Positions 24,207 to 31,721 of a DNA stretch of 64,000 nt are shown here, one piece after another. The notes beneath the pieces are model-generated. The model ran no database searches. It had not been told where the DNA came from and was given only the letters and a program-made list of their open reading frames with translations. Source of the DNA: Paracoccus sp. N5 (GTDB taxonomy: Bacteria; Pseudomonadota; Alphaproteobacteria; Rhodobacterales; Rhodobacteraceae); contig NZ_AQUO01000001.1 in assembly GCF_000371965.1 (NCBI RefSeq), forward strand, positions 862,001 to 926,000, read 5' to 3'. How positions within the stretch are numbered: the stretch's first letter is position 1; each line of letters starts with the position of its first letter. The position numbers and the translations under genes are program-made.

Positions 24207-25169
24207 ATGGCCCGACCCAAGATCGCACTCATCGGTGCGGGGCAGATCGGCGGCACGCTGGCGCATCTGGCCGCGATGAAGGAACTGGGCGATGTCGTCC
24301 TGTTCGACATTGCCGAGGGCACGCCTCAGGGCAAGGCGCTGGACATCGCGCAATCGGGCCCGTCCGAGGGTTTCGACGCCGTGATGAAAGGCGCGAATGA
24401 CTATGCCGACATCGCCGGCGCCGACGTCTGCATCGTGACCGCCGGCGTGCCGCGCAAACCCGGCATGTCGCGCGACGACCTTCTGGGCATCAACCTGAAG
24501 GTGATGAAATCGGTCGGCGAAGGCATCAAGCAGCACGCCCCGAACGCCTTCGTGATCTGCATCACCAACCCGCTGGACGCCATGGTCTGGGCGCTGCGCG
24601 AGTTCAGCGGCCTGCCGGCAGAGAAGGTCGTCGGCATGGCCGGCGTGCTCGATTCGGCCCGCTTCCGGCACTTCCTGTCGCTGGAATTCGGCGTCTCGAT
24701 GCGCGACGTGACCGCCTTCGTGCTGGGCGGGCATGGCGACACCATGGTGCCGCTGACCCGCTATTCGACCGTTGCCGGCATTCCGCTGCCCGACCTGGTC
24801 AAGATGGGCTGGACCACGCAGGAAAAGCTGGACGCCATCGTGCAGCGCACCCGCGACGGCGGCGCCGAGATCGTCGGCCTGCTGAAGACCGGCTCGGCCT
24901 TCTATGCGCCCGCCACCTCGGCCATCGAGATGGCGGAAGCCTATCTGAAGGACCAGAAGCGCGTGCTGCCCTGCGCCGCCTATGTGGACGGCGCCTATGG
25001 GCTGGACGGGCTCTATGTCGGCGTGCCGACCGTGATCGGCGCCGGCGGCATCGAGAAGGTCATCGACATCGAACTGAACAAAGACGAGCAGGCGATGTTC
25101 GACAAGTCGGTCGATGCGGTCAAGGGCCTGGTCGCGGCCTGCAAGGGCATCGACGCCTCGCTGGCCTGA
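24207..25169 (+). CDS. mdh: Malate dehydrogenase
   Basis: Mdh oxidises malate to oxaloacetate with NAD. The 320-aa protein has the Rossmann motif IGAGQIGGTLAHL (about residues 8-20), VTAGVPRKPGMSRDDL with the mobile-loop Arg residues (about 79-94), ITNPLDAM, and the catalytic His in LGGHGDTMVPL (about 174). It is the lactate-dehydrogenase-like type found in alphaproteobacteria. AATCGGAGG precedes the ATG. A strong terminator follows, so it is a single-gene unit despite the nearby suc cluster. The TGTGATCACA operator is absent from its upstream region. Confidence 0.97.
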   Translation: MARPKIALIGAGQIGGTLAHLAAMKELGDVVLFDIAEGTPQGKALDIAQSGPSEGFDAVMKGANDYADIAGADVCIVTAGVPRKPGMSRDDLLGINLKVMKSVGEGIKQHAPNAFVICITNPLDAMVWALREFSGLPAEKVVGMAGVLDSARFRHFLSLEFGVSMRDVTAFVLGGHGDTMVPLTRYSTVAGIPLPDLVKMGWTTQEKLDAIVQRTRDGGAEIVGLLKTGSAFYAPATSAIEMAEAYLKDQKRVLPCAAYVDGAYGLDGLYVGVPTVIGAGGIEKVIDIELNKDEQAMFDKSVDAVKGLVAACKGIDASLA

Positions 25170-25192
25170 CCGGCGCCTTTCGGCAAACAGGA

Positions 25193-25224
25193 AACCCCGC
25201 GGCACGCAGCCGCGGGGTTTTTTC
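25193..25224. terminator. Strong, probably bidirectional intrinsic terminator between mdh and the RTX gene
   Basis: AACCCCGCGG (25193-25202), loop CACGCAG, CCGCGGGGTT (25210-25219), then a T-run on the plus strand. On the minus strand the stem is followed by TTTCCTG. It can end mdh from the left and the RTX gene (stop at 25238) from the right. Confidence 0.9.
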
Positions 25225-25237
25225 TTGGCCGTCGCTC

Positions 25238-27697
25238 TCAGACGAAAACGAAATCGCCCGCGTTCAGCACCCCGGCCTGCACGCCGGCCAGCGTGATGGT
25301 GGTGCCGCCGAAGCTGACCTCGGCCCCCGCCGCGGTCTGGCGGATGTCGAGATCGTCGAAGCTGTCGTAACGCTCGCCCTGCCAGCTGCCCGAGACGATG
25401 CGGATGCGGTCGATGCCGTCCTGCCAATCCGCGATGCGGTCGGCGCCGTTGTTGACGGCAAAGACGAAGGCATCGGCCCCGGCCCCGCCATTGAGCAGGT
25501 CGTTGCCCGCGGCGCCGTTCAGCACATCGTTGCCGAACCCGCCCAGAAGCGTATCGGCCCCGATGCCGCCGTTCAGCGTGTCGTTGCCGCCCTGCCCCTC
25601 CAGCCGGTCGTTGCCGCCGGCGCCGTTCAGCACGTTGTTCGCGGCATTGCCCAGCAGCCGGTCGGCGAAATTCGAGCCGTTCACGTTCTCGATGCTGCTC
25701 AACCGATCGGTGCCCTGCCCGCCGCCGATGAACTGCGCAGCGGTCAGCGCCAGGTTCACCGCCACCCCGGCGCTGGCGCCGCCATAGCCGGCGGTATCGA
25801 CGCCCAGCCCGCCGTTCAGCACGTCGTTGCCGGCGCCGCCGACCAGCAGGTCGTTGCCCGCGGCACCGAACAGCACATTGCCCGCGCCGTTGCCCGTCAG
25901 CACGTCGGCGAAGGCCGAACCGTTCACGTTCTCGATGCTAAGCAGGGTGTCGGTGCCCTGCCCGCCGCCGATGATCTGGGCCGTGGTCAGCGACAGGTTC
26001 ACCCTTACGCCGCCGGCCGCCGCGCCATAGGCGGCCAGGTCGATTCCGGCGCCGCCGTCCAGCCGGTCATTGCCGGCACCGCCATTCAGCGTGTCATTGC
26101 CGGCCCCGCCATCGACATAATCGCTGCCGGCATAGCCGACGAAGCTGTCGTTGCCGTCATGCAGATAGATCGTGCCATAGCTGACAGTCTGACGGATACC
26201 GCTGATGTTGAAGAGGTCGTTTCCGCCGGTGCCCGCAATGTCGTAGATCGAGAAGTCCAGCGTCTCGGTGCCGATCACATTGGCCGCGGTCAGAGCCAGC
26301 CGGGCCACGGTCACGTCCCCGGTCAGCCGGATCCGGTCGGCGCCGGCGCCCCCGTCATAGACATCCTGCCCGAAATCGGTGCCGCCGATATAGAAGGTAT
26401 CGTCGCCCGAGCCGCCGATCAGCCGGTCATTGCCGGTTCCGCCGGTCAGGTAATCGCTGCCGGCACCGCCGTTCAGCGTATCCGCACCCGAGCCGCCGTC
26501 GACCTCGTCGCTGCCGGCATAGCCGACGAAGCTGTCGCTGCCGTCGTGCAGATAGATCCAGTCATAGCTGACGGTATAGGTGATGCCGCTGATGTTGAAG
26601 ACATCGTTTCCGCCGGTGCCCTGGATGTCGTAGATCGCGAAATCCAGCGTCTCGGCGCTGATCACATTGGCACTGGTCAATTGCAGACGCGAGACGGTGA
26701 TATCGCCCGTCATGCGGATCCGGTCCGCGCCTTCGCCGCCGTCATAGACATCCAGCCCGAAATCGGTGCCGCCGATATAGAAGGTATCGTCGCCCGAGCC
26801 GCCGATCAGCCGGTCATTGCCACCGCCGCCGGTCAGGTAGTCGCTGCCGGCACCGCCATTCAGCGTATCCGCGCCCGAGCCGCCATCGACCTCGTCGCTG
26901 CCGGCATAGCCGATGAAGCTGTCGTTGCCGTCCGACAGATAGATCCAGTCGTAGCTGACGGTATAGGTAACGCCGCTGATGTTGAAGGCATCGTTTCCGC
27001 CGGTGCCGCGGATGTCGTAGATCGCGAAATCCAGCGTCTCGGTGCTGATCACGTTGGCACTGGTCAGTTGCAGGCTGGCCACGGTCACATCCCCGGTCAG
27101 CCGGATGCGGTCCGCGCCTTCGCCGCCGTTATAGACGTCGTGCCCGAAATCGGTGCCGCCGATATAGAAGGTATCGTCGCCCGATCCACCGATCAGCCGG
27201 TCATTGCCGCCGCCGCCGGTCAGGTAATCGTTGCCGGCACCGCCATTCAGCGTATCCGCACCCGAACCGCCATCGACCTCGTCGCTGCCGGCAAAGCCGA
27301 TGAAGCTGTCGTTGCCGTCATAGAGATAGATCCAGTCGTAGCTCACCGTATTGGTAATGCCGCTGATGTCGAAGACATCGTTCCCGCCGGTGCCGCGGAT
27401 GTCATAGATCGAGAAATCCAGCGTCTCGGTGCCTTGCACATGCGCCGCGTCCAGCAGCAGGCTGGACACCGTCAGGTCCGAATACAGCCGGATCCGGTCG
27501 TCCCCCTCGCCGCCGTTGAAGAAATCCGTGCCCGGGCTGGTGCCCCCGATCGCGAAGACGTCGTTGCCCGTGCCGCCGATCAGCGTGTCGTTGCCGCCGT
27601 TGCCATAGATCGTGTCATTGCCGGCCAGCCCGTCGATCGTCTCGGACGATTCGGTGCCCTCCAGCGTATCATTGCCGTCTGTGGGATAATTCGCCAT
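25238..27697 (-). CDS. RTX calcium-binding repeat protein, predicted type I secretion substrate
   Basis: The 819-aa acidic protein has no signal peptide and many GGxGxDxLx nonapeptides (GGAGNDYLTGGGGNDRLIGG style). From about residue 46 to 561 there are four 129-residue repeats, each made of an RTX block and a beta-rich block ending NDSFIGYAGSDEVDG. Residues about 560-740 are further RTX blocks spaced by SIENVNGS(A/N)FAD units. The C-terminal 75 residues (DAFVFAVNNGADRIADW ... NAGDFVFV) look like a type I secretion signal with a hydrophobic end. No ABC/MFP exporter genes are in the window. No enzyme domain is visible; an adhesin or surface-layer-like role is possible. Confidence 0.88.
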   Translation of the reverse strand: MANYPTDGNDTLEGTESSETIDGLAGNDTIYGNGGNDTLIGGTGNDVFAIGGTSPGTDFFNGGEGDDRIRLYSDLTVSSLLLDAAHVQGTETLDFSIYDIRGTGGNDVFDISGITNTVSYDWIYLYDGNDSFIGFAGSDEVDGGSGADTLNGGAGNDYLTGGGGNDRLIGGSGDDTFYIGGTDFGHDVYNGGEGADRIRLTGDVTVASLQLTSANVISTETLDFAIYDIRGTGGNDAFNISGVTYTVSYDWIYLSDGNDSFIGYAGSDEVDGGSGADTLNGGAGSDYLTGGGGNDRLIGGSGDDTFYIGGTDFGLDVYDGGEGADRIRMTGDITVSRLQLTSANVISAETLDFAIYDIQGTGGNDVFNISGITYTVSYDWIYLHDGSDSFVGYAGSDEVDGGSGADTLNGGAGSDYLTGGTGNDRLIGGSGDDTFYIGGTDFGQDVYDGGAGADRIRLTGDVTVARLALTAANVIGTETLDFSIYDIAGTGGNDLFNISGIRQTVSYGTIYLHDGNDSFVGYAGSDYVDGGAGNDTLNGGAGNDRLDGGAGIDLAAYGAAAGGVRVNLSLTTAQIIGGGQGTDTLLSIENVNGSAFADVLTGNGAGNVLFGAAGNDLLVGGAGNDVLNGGLGVDTAGYGGASAGVAVNLALTAAQFIGGGQGTDRLSSIENVNGSNFADRLLGNAANNVLNGAGGNDRLEGQGGNDTLNGGIGADTLLGGFGNDVLNGAAGNDLLNGGAGADAFVFAVNNGADRIADWQDGIDRIRIVSGSWQGERYDSFDDLDIRQTAAGAEVSFGGTTITLAGVQAGVLNAGDFVFV
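26015..27562 (-). repeat. Four tandem 387-bp coding repeats in the RTX gene
   Basis: A marker string GCCGATATAG recurs at 26384, 26771 and 27158, exactly 387 bp (129 codons) apart. The diverged equivalent lies at 27545. The middle units are nearly identical in DNA, which suggests recent duplication or gene conversion. Boundaries are set on the DxFxIGG segment and are arbitrary within one unit. Confidence 0.9.
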
Positions 27698-27834
27698 GTC
27701 TCAAATCCTGCGTTTCCAGAAATTGTCGCCCGGCCAGTTCTGGCCCCGGCCGCGGCAAAGTCAAAGCAAAAGCGGGTTGACGCAAGGGCAACCGCGACCG
27801 TCCCGACCCTGCTTGCGGTAACGGTCCGGGCTTT

Positions 27835-27865
27835 TGCGATCACAGCCTGAATGGCTGTGATCACA
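27835..27865. promoter_or_regulatory. Paired palindromic operator upstream of sucC (TGTGATCACA, 21-bp spacing)
   Basis: TGCGATCACA (27835-27844) and TGTGATCACA (27856-27865) lie 21 bp centre to centre, as in front of sdhC. They sit inside a wider inverted repeat (CTTTTGCG ... CGCAAAAG). The pair is 108-138 bp before the sucC ATG and about 140 bp from the divergent RTX start, so it could act on either, but the parallel with sdh favours sucC. The rest of the 275-bp gap shows no other clear signal. Confidence 0.7.
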
Positions 27866-27972
27866 AACCCGCAAAAGCGGCCGGTTTTCCGCAAATCCCG
27901 GCGCATAGTGCTTTGGAGGCCGGCGCGGATGTGCCACAAGCCCGGCCAACCGACTAATGCGGGGGAACTCAG

Positions 27973-29166
27973 ATGAACATCCACGAATACCAGGCCAAGG
28001 CGCTGCTGCGCCAATACGGCGCCCCGGTCTCGGACGGCCGCGTCGTCGTCAAGGCCGACGAGGCGAAATCCGCCGCGGGCGAGCTGGACGGGCCGCTTTG
28101 GGTCGTCAAGGCGCAGATCCACGCCGGCGGCCGCGGCAAGGGCCATTTCAAGGAAGCGGCAGCCGGTGAAAAAGGCGGCGTCCGCCTGGCGAAATCCGTG
28201 GCCGAGGCCGAGGAGCTGACCCGCCAGATGCTGGGCCGCACCCTGGTCACGCACCAGACCGGCGAGTCCGGCAAGCAGGTCAACCGCATCTATATCGAGG
28301 ACGGCAGCGACATCGAGCGCGAGCTGTATCTGGCGCTGCTGGTCGACCGCCAGACCTCGCGCGTCAGCTTCGTCGCCTCGACCGAGGGCGGCATGGACAT
28401 CGAGGAAGTCGCGGCCTCGACCCCGGAAAAGATCGTCAGCTTCTCGGTCGACCCGGCCTCGGGGCTCTCGGACTTCCACGGCCGCCGCGTGGCCTTCGCG
28501 CTGGGCCTGACCGGCGGCCAGGTCAAGCAATGCGTGGCGCTGATCCGCAACCTGTATCGCATGTTCATCGAGAAGGACATGGAGATGCTGGAGATCAACC
28601 CGCTGATCGTGACCAAGGAAGGCAATCTCAAGGCGCTGGACGCCAAGATGGGCTTCGACAACAACGCGCTCTATCGCCAGCCCGACATCCTGGCGCTGCG
28701 CGACGAGACCGAGGAAGACCCGAAGGAACTGGCCGCCTCGAAATTCGACCTGAACTACATCGCGCTGGACGGCGAGATCGGCTGCATGGTGAACGGCGCC
28801 GGCCTCGCCATGGCGACCATGGACATCATCAAGCTGTTCGGCGCCGAACCGGCGAACTTCCTTGACGTCGGCGGCGGCGCCACCAAGGAAAAGGTCACCG
28901 AGGCGTTCAAGATCATCACCTCGGACCCGAACGTCAAAGGCATCCTGGTCAACATCTTCGGCGGCATCATGCGCTGCGACATCATCGCGGAAGGCATCAT
29001 CGCCGCCGTGAAAGAGGTCGGCCTGCAAGTCCCGCTGGTCGTGCGCCTGGAAGGCACCAATGTCGAGCTGGGCAAGCAGATCATCGGCGACTCGGGCCTG
29101 AACGTGATCGCGGCCGACGACCTGTCGGATGCCGCGCAGAAGATCGTCAAGGCGGTGAAGGGCTAA
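27973..29166 (+). CDS. sucC: Succinyl-CoA synthetase beta subunit
   Basis: SucC with SucD interconverts succinyl-CoA and succinate with nucleotide triphosphate formation. The 397-aa protein begins MNIHEYQAKALLRQYGAPV, has an ATP-grasp domain with KAQIHAGGRGKGHFK (about residues 46-60), LEINPLIVT (about 206) and the GCMVNGAGLAMATMD and NIFGGIMRCDIIAEG motifs. It starts the suc cluster and follows the shared palindromic operators. Confidence 0.97.
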   Translation: MNIHEYQAKALLRQYGAPVSDGRVVVKADEAKSAAGELDGPLWVVKAQIHAGGRGKGHFKEAAAGEKGGVRLAKSVAEAEELTRQMLGRTLVTHQTGESGKQVNRIYIEDGSDIERELYLALLVDRQTSRVSFVASTEGGMDIEEVAASTPEKIVSFSVDPASGLSDFHGRRVAFALGLTGGQVKQCVALIRNLYRMFIEKDMEMLEINPLIVTKEGNLKALDAKMGFDNNALYRQPDILALRDETEEDPKELAASKFDLNYIALDGEIGCMVNGAGLAMATMDIIKLFGAEPANFLDVGGGATKEKVTEAFKIITSDPNVKGILVNIFGGIMRCDIIAEGIIAAVKEVGLQVPLVVRLEGTNVELGKQIIGDSGLNVIAADDLSDAAQKIVKAVKG

Positions 29167-29168
29167 AG

Positions 29169-29402
29169 ATGCTGGAAGCCGCCCTCTTCCTGATCGGCGC
29201 AGTGGCCTTCATCGCCGGCGCACGCCTGAAGCGCGCGCAACTGCTGGCAGCGCGGAGTGCACATCCCCGCCCCGCCGGCGAGCCGCTGGGGGTCGATCGT
29301 CTTGCAAGCGACTATATGGCTTTTCTGCCATCGTCGCTGGCGGGAGGAGGGGCGCTGTTCATACTGGCTTCAATCGTCATGCTCTTTTTCCGGGCTTTCT
29401 GA
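29169..29402 (+). CDS. Small two-helix membrane protein between sucC and sucD
   Basis: The 77-aa protein starts two bases after the sucC stop and has two membrane helices (MLEAALFLIGAVAFIAGARL, about residues 1-18, and SLAGGGALFILASIVMLFF, about 56-74) joined by a basic loop. No family is recognised. It has no evident role in the TCA cycle. The tight spacing to sucC and 80 bases to sucD imply cotranscription. Confidence 0.7.
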   Translation: MLEAALFLIGAVAFIAGARLKRAQLLAARSAHPRPAGEPLGVDRLASDYMAFLPSSLAGGGALFILASIVMLFFRAF

Positions 29403-29482
29403 CCAGCAAGGGTGCGCATGCTTGCGCGCCCGCCATCCATTCCGCCGCAGTCAAGGCTGCGCAGTAATCAAGGAAGGCTTAC

Positions 29483-30367
29483 ATGGCCGTTCTCGTCAAC
29501 AAAGACACCAAAGTCATCTGCCAGGGCATCACCGGCTCGCAAGGCACGTTCCACACCGAACAGGCGATCGCCTACGGCACCAGGATGGTCGGCGGCGTGA
29601 CCCCCGGCAAGGGCGGCAGCACGCATCTGGACCTGCCGGTGTTCAACTCGGTCCACGAGGCCGTCGCGAAAACCGGCGCCAATGCGACCGCGATCTATGT
29701 GCCGCCGCCCTTCGCGGCCGATTCGATCCTGGAAGCCATCGACGCCGAGATCCCGCTGATCGTCTGCATCACCGAGGGCATCCCGGTGCTCGACATGATG
29801 AAGGTCAAGCGCGCGCTGCAAGGCAGCAAGTCGCTCCTGATCGGGCCGAACTGCCCCGGCATCATGACGCCGGACGAATGCAAGATCGGCATCATGCCGG
29901 GCTCGATCTTCAAGCGCGGCTCGGTCGGCGTCGTGTCGCGTTCCGGCACGCTGACCTATGAGGCGGTCAAGCAGACCTCGGACGTGGGCCTCGGCCAGTC
30001 CTCGGCCGTCGGCATCGGCGGCGACCCGATCAAGGGGCTGGAGCATATCGACGTGCTGCGCATGTTCCTGGACGACCCGGAAACCGAATCGATCATCATG
30101 ATCGGCGAAATCGGCGGTTCGGCCGAGGAAGAGGCCGCCGAATTCCTGGCCGAGCAGAAGCGCAAGGGCAAGTGGAAGCCGACCGCCGGCTTCATCGCCG
30201 GGCGCACCGCGCCGAAGGGCCGCCGCATGGGCCATGCCGGCGCCATCGTCTCGGGCGGCAAGGGCGACGCGGAATCGAAGATCGAGGCCATGAAATCGGC
30301 CGGGATCATCGTCGCCGACAGCCCTGCCGGCCTGGGCGAAGCCGTGCTGAAGGCTCTCGGCCGGTAA
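29483..30367 (+). CDS. sucD: Succinyl-CoA synthetase alpha subunit
   Basis: The 294-aa protein begins MAVLVNKDTKVICQGITGSQGTFH, the CoA-binding Rossmann domain. It contains GPNCPGIMTPDECKIGIMP (about residues 121-139) and the phospho-His site GRRMGHAGAIVSGGKG (His at about 250). Length is normal. AAGGAAGGC lies before the ATG. Confidence 0.97.
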   Translation: MAVLVNKDTKVICQGITGSQGTFHTEQAIAYGTRMVGGVTPGKGGSTHLDLPVFNSVHEAVAKTGANATAIYVPPPFAADSILEAIDAEIPLIVCITEGIPVLDMMKVKRALQGSKSLLIGPNCPGIMTPDECKIGIMPGSIFKRGSVGVVSRSGTLTYEAVKQTSDVGLGQSSAVGIGGDPIKGLEHIDVLRMFLDDPETESIIMIGEIGGSAEEEAAEFLAEQKRKGKWKPTAGFIAGRTAPKGRRMGHAGAIVSGGKGDAESKIEAMKSAGIIVADSPAGLGEAVLKALGR

Positions 30368-30383
30368 CGTCTTCGTAGGGTTT

Positions 30384-30412
30384 TTGACTTAGGCGTGGTC
30401 CCTGCCTACCTT
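30384..30412 (+). promoter_or_regulatory. Candidate sigma-70 promoter after sucD
   Basis: TTGACT (30384-30389) and TACCTT (30407-30412) are separated by 17 bases, the preferred spacing. It lies 140 bp before the glycosyltransferase and could start a separate transcript for that gene and sucAB. No terminator was seen between sucD and this site. Confidence 0.35.
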
Positions 30413-30549
30413 GCGGGGGCCGCGCCGAAACCATCCAAGCCAGGTGCCAGAGTGGACCGCCCCCGTCGCCAGATCGCCCCTTGCTCCGCCCAGGCCCAGC
30501 CCTGTCGCGCGGCGGCGTGCCGGCCCCTGCCCCACTGCGGGAGGCGAGG

Positions 30550-31701
30550 ATGAGCGCGGGTGCGGTCCAGCCTCCCCCTGCCGGTCCGGCGCGCGCCGAA
30601 AGCTGGGCGCTGTGCGTCTCGACCTACAATCGCGGCGCCATGCTCTGCGACTGCGTGCGCCACGCGCTGTGCTCGACCGAGCCGCCGGCCGAGATCGTCA
30701 TCGTCGATGCCAGCGCCGACTGGCAGCAGAACCGCGCCGGCGTCGAGGCGGTGATCGCCGAGACCGGCCCCTGCCCGCTGACCTATGTGCCGGCCTGTCG
30801 CAAGTCGCTGACCGCGCAGCGCAACCAGGGCATCGCGCTGGCCGGCGCCGACATCCTGTTCCTGATCGACGATGACGCCATGCTGCACCGCCAGGCGGCG
30901 GCGCGGATCATGGCGCATTACCGCGCCGACAGCCGGGGCCGGATCGTGGCGATCTCCTGCTGCAACACGCCGTTGGACCGGGCGCCGCAGCCGGGTGCCG
31001 CGATCAAGGCGACCAACCGCGCCGGCGCCCTGGTCGCGAACCGGCGCTCGCGCGGCATCGACCTGGTGCTGCGCCACCTGCTGATGATCCCGGCCGACCA
31101 GCGCTTCGTCGGCTATGACCGGCCGGAGCGGCGCTGGCACGGCGACGCCGGCCTGCCCGAGGGGCTGGCCCGCGTGGATTTCATCACCGGCTTCGCCCTG
31201 ACCCTGCGCCGTTCCGTGGCGCTGGCCGAGCCCTTCGACGACGGGCTGGTCGGCAGCGCCATCGCCGAGGATCTGGACGCGAGCTATCGCTTCGGCCGGC
31301 ACGGGCTCTTGGCCTTTGCCCCCGACGCGCCGATCCACCACCTGGAAGCGGCGGCTGGCCGCGACCGGCGCCGGGTGAACACGGCGCTGGCGCTGCTGAA
31401 CATCGCCTATTTCATCCGCCGCCATTCGGACCGGCAGGGGCGCGATTTCGCCCGCTATGCGCTGTGGTATCTGCGCATGGTGCTGGCCGAACTGCCCAAG
31501 GACCTGGCGGGCGGGCGCTGGGATCTGCCGCAGCTGCGCGGCGCCCTGCTGGCCGGGCGGCAACTGCCGGCCCTGCTGCGCCAGCCGCGCGCCGGCCTGC
31601 CGCAATGGTACCAGGACCGACAGACAAGGCTCATGACCGGCCCGCGGCACGGCCATGGCCAGAACCATACGACCGCCCCTGATCAAGGCGTGAACAGATA
31701 G
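30550..31701 (+). CDS. Glycosyltransferase family 2 protein
   Basis: The 383-aa protein has the GT-A opening ALCVSTYNRGAMLCDCVRHAL (in pieces, about residues 18-38), an EIVIVDASAD strand, LTAQRNQGIALAGADILFLIDDDA with the DxD-type metal site (about 105-117) and an acidic AEDLDASYRF acceptor-side motif (about 239). The C-terminal 120 residues are helical and Arg-rich, with no membrane span. Substrate is unknown. GAGGCGAGG precedes ATG 30550; an earlier in-frame ATG at 30481 would add 23 residues. It sits between sucD and sucA without metabolic connection. Confidence 0.8.
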   Translation: MSAGAVQPPPAGPARAESWALCVSTYNRGAMLCDCVRHALCSTEPPAEIVIVDASADWQQNRAGVEAVIAETGPCPLTYVPACRKSLTAQRNQGIALAGADILFLIDDDAMLHRQAAARIMAHYRADSRGRIVAISCCNTPLDRAPQPGAAIKATNRAGALVANRRSRGIDLVLRHLLMIPADQRFVGYDRPERRWHGDAGLPEGLARVDFITGFALTLRRSVALAEPFDDGLVGSAIAEDLDASYRFGRHGLLAFAPDAPIHHLEAAAGRDRRRVNTALALLNIAYFIRRHSDRQGRDFARYALWYLRMVLAELPKDLAGGRWDLPQLRGALLAGRQLPALLRQPRAGLPQWYQDRQTRLMTGPRHGHGQNHTTAPDQGVNR

Positions 31702-31721
31702 AGTTTCCCGGAGGCAATCCA

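Noticed and set aside
26159..27850. 563-codon plus-strand frame opposite the RTX gene
   Set aside because: Its repeats are the mirror of the RTX repeats. The minus strand has the recognisable GGxGxDxL nonapeptides.
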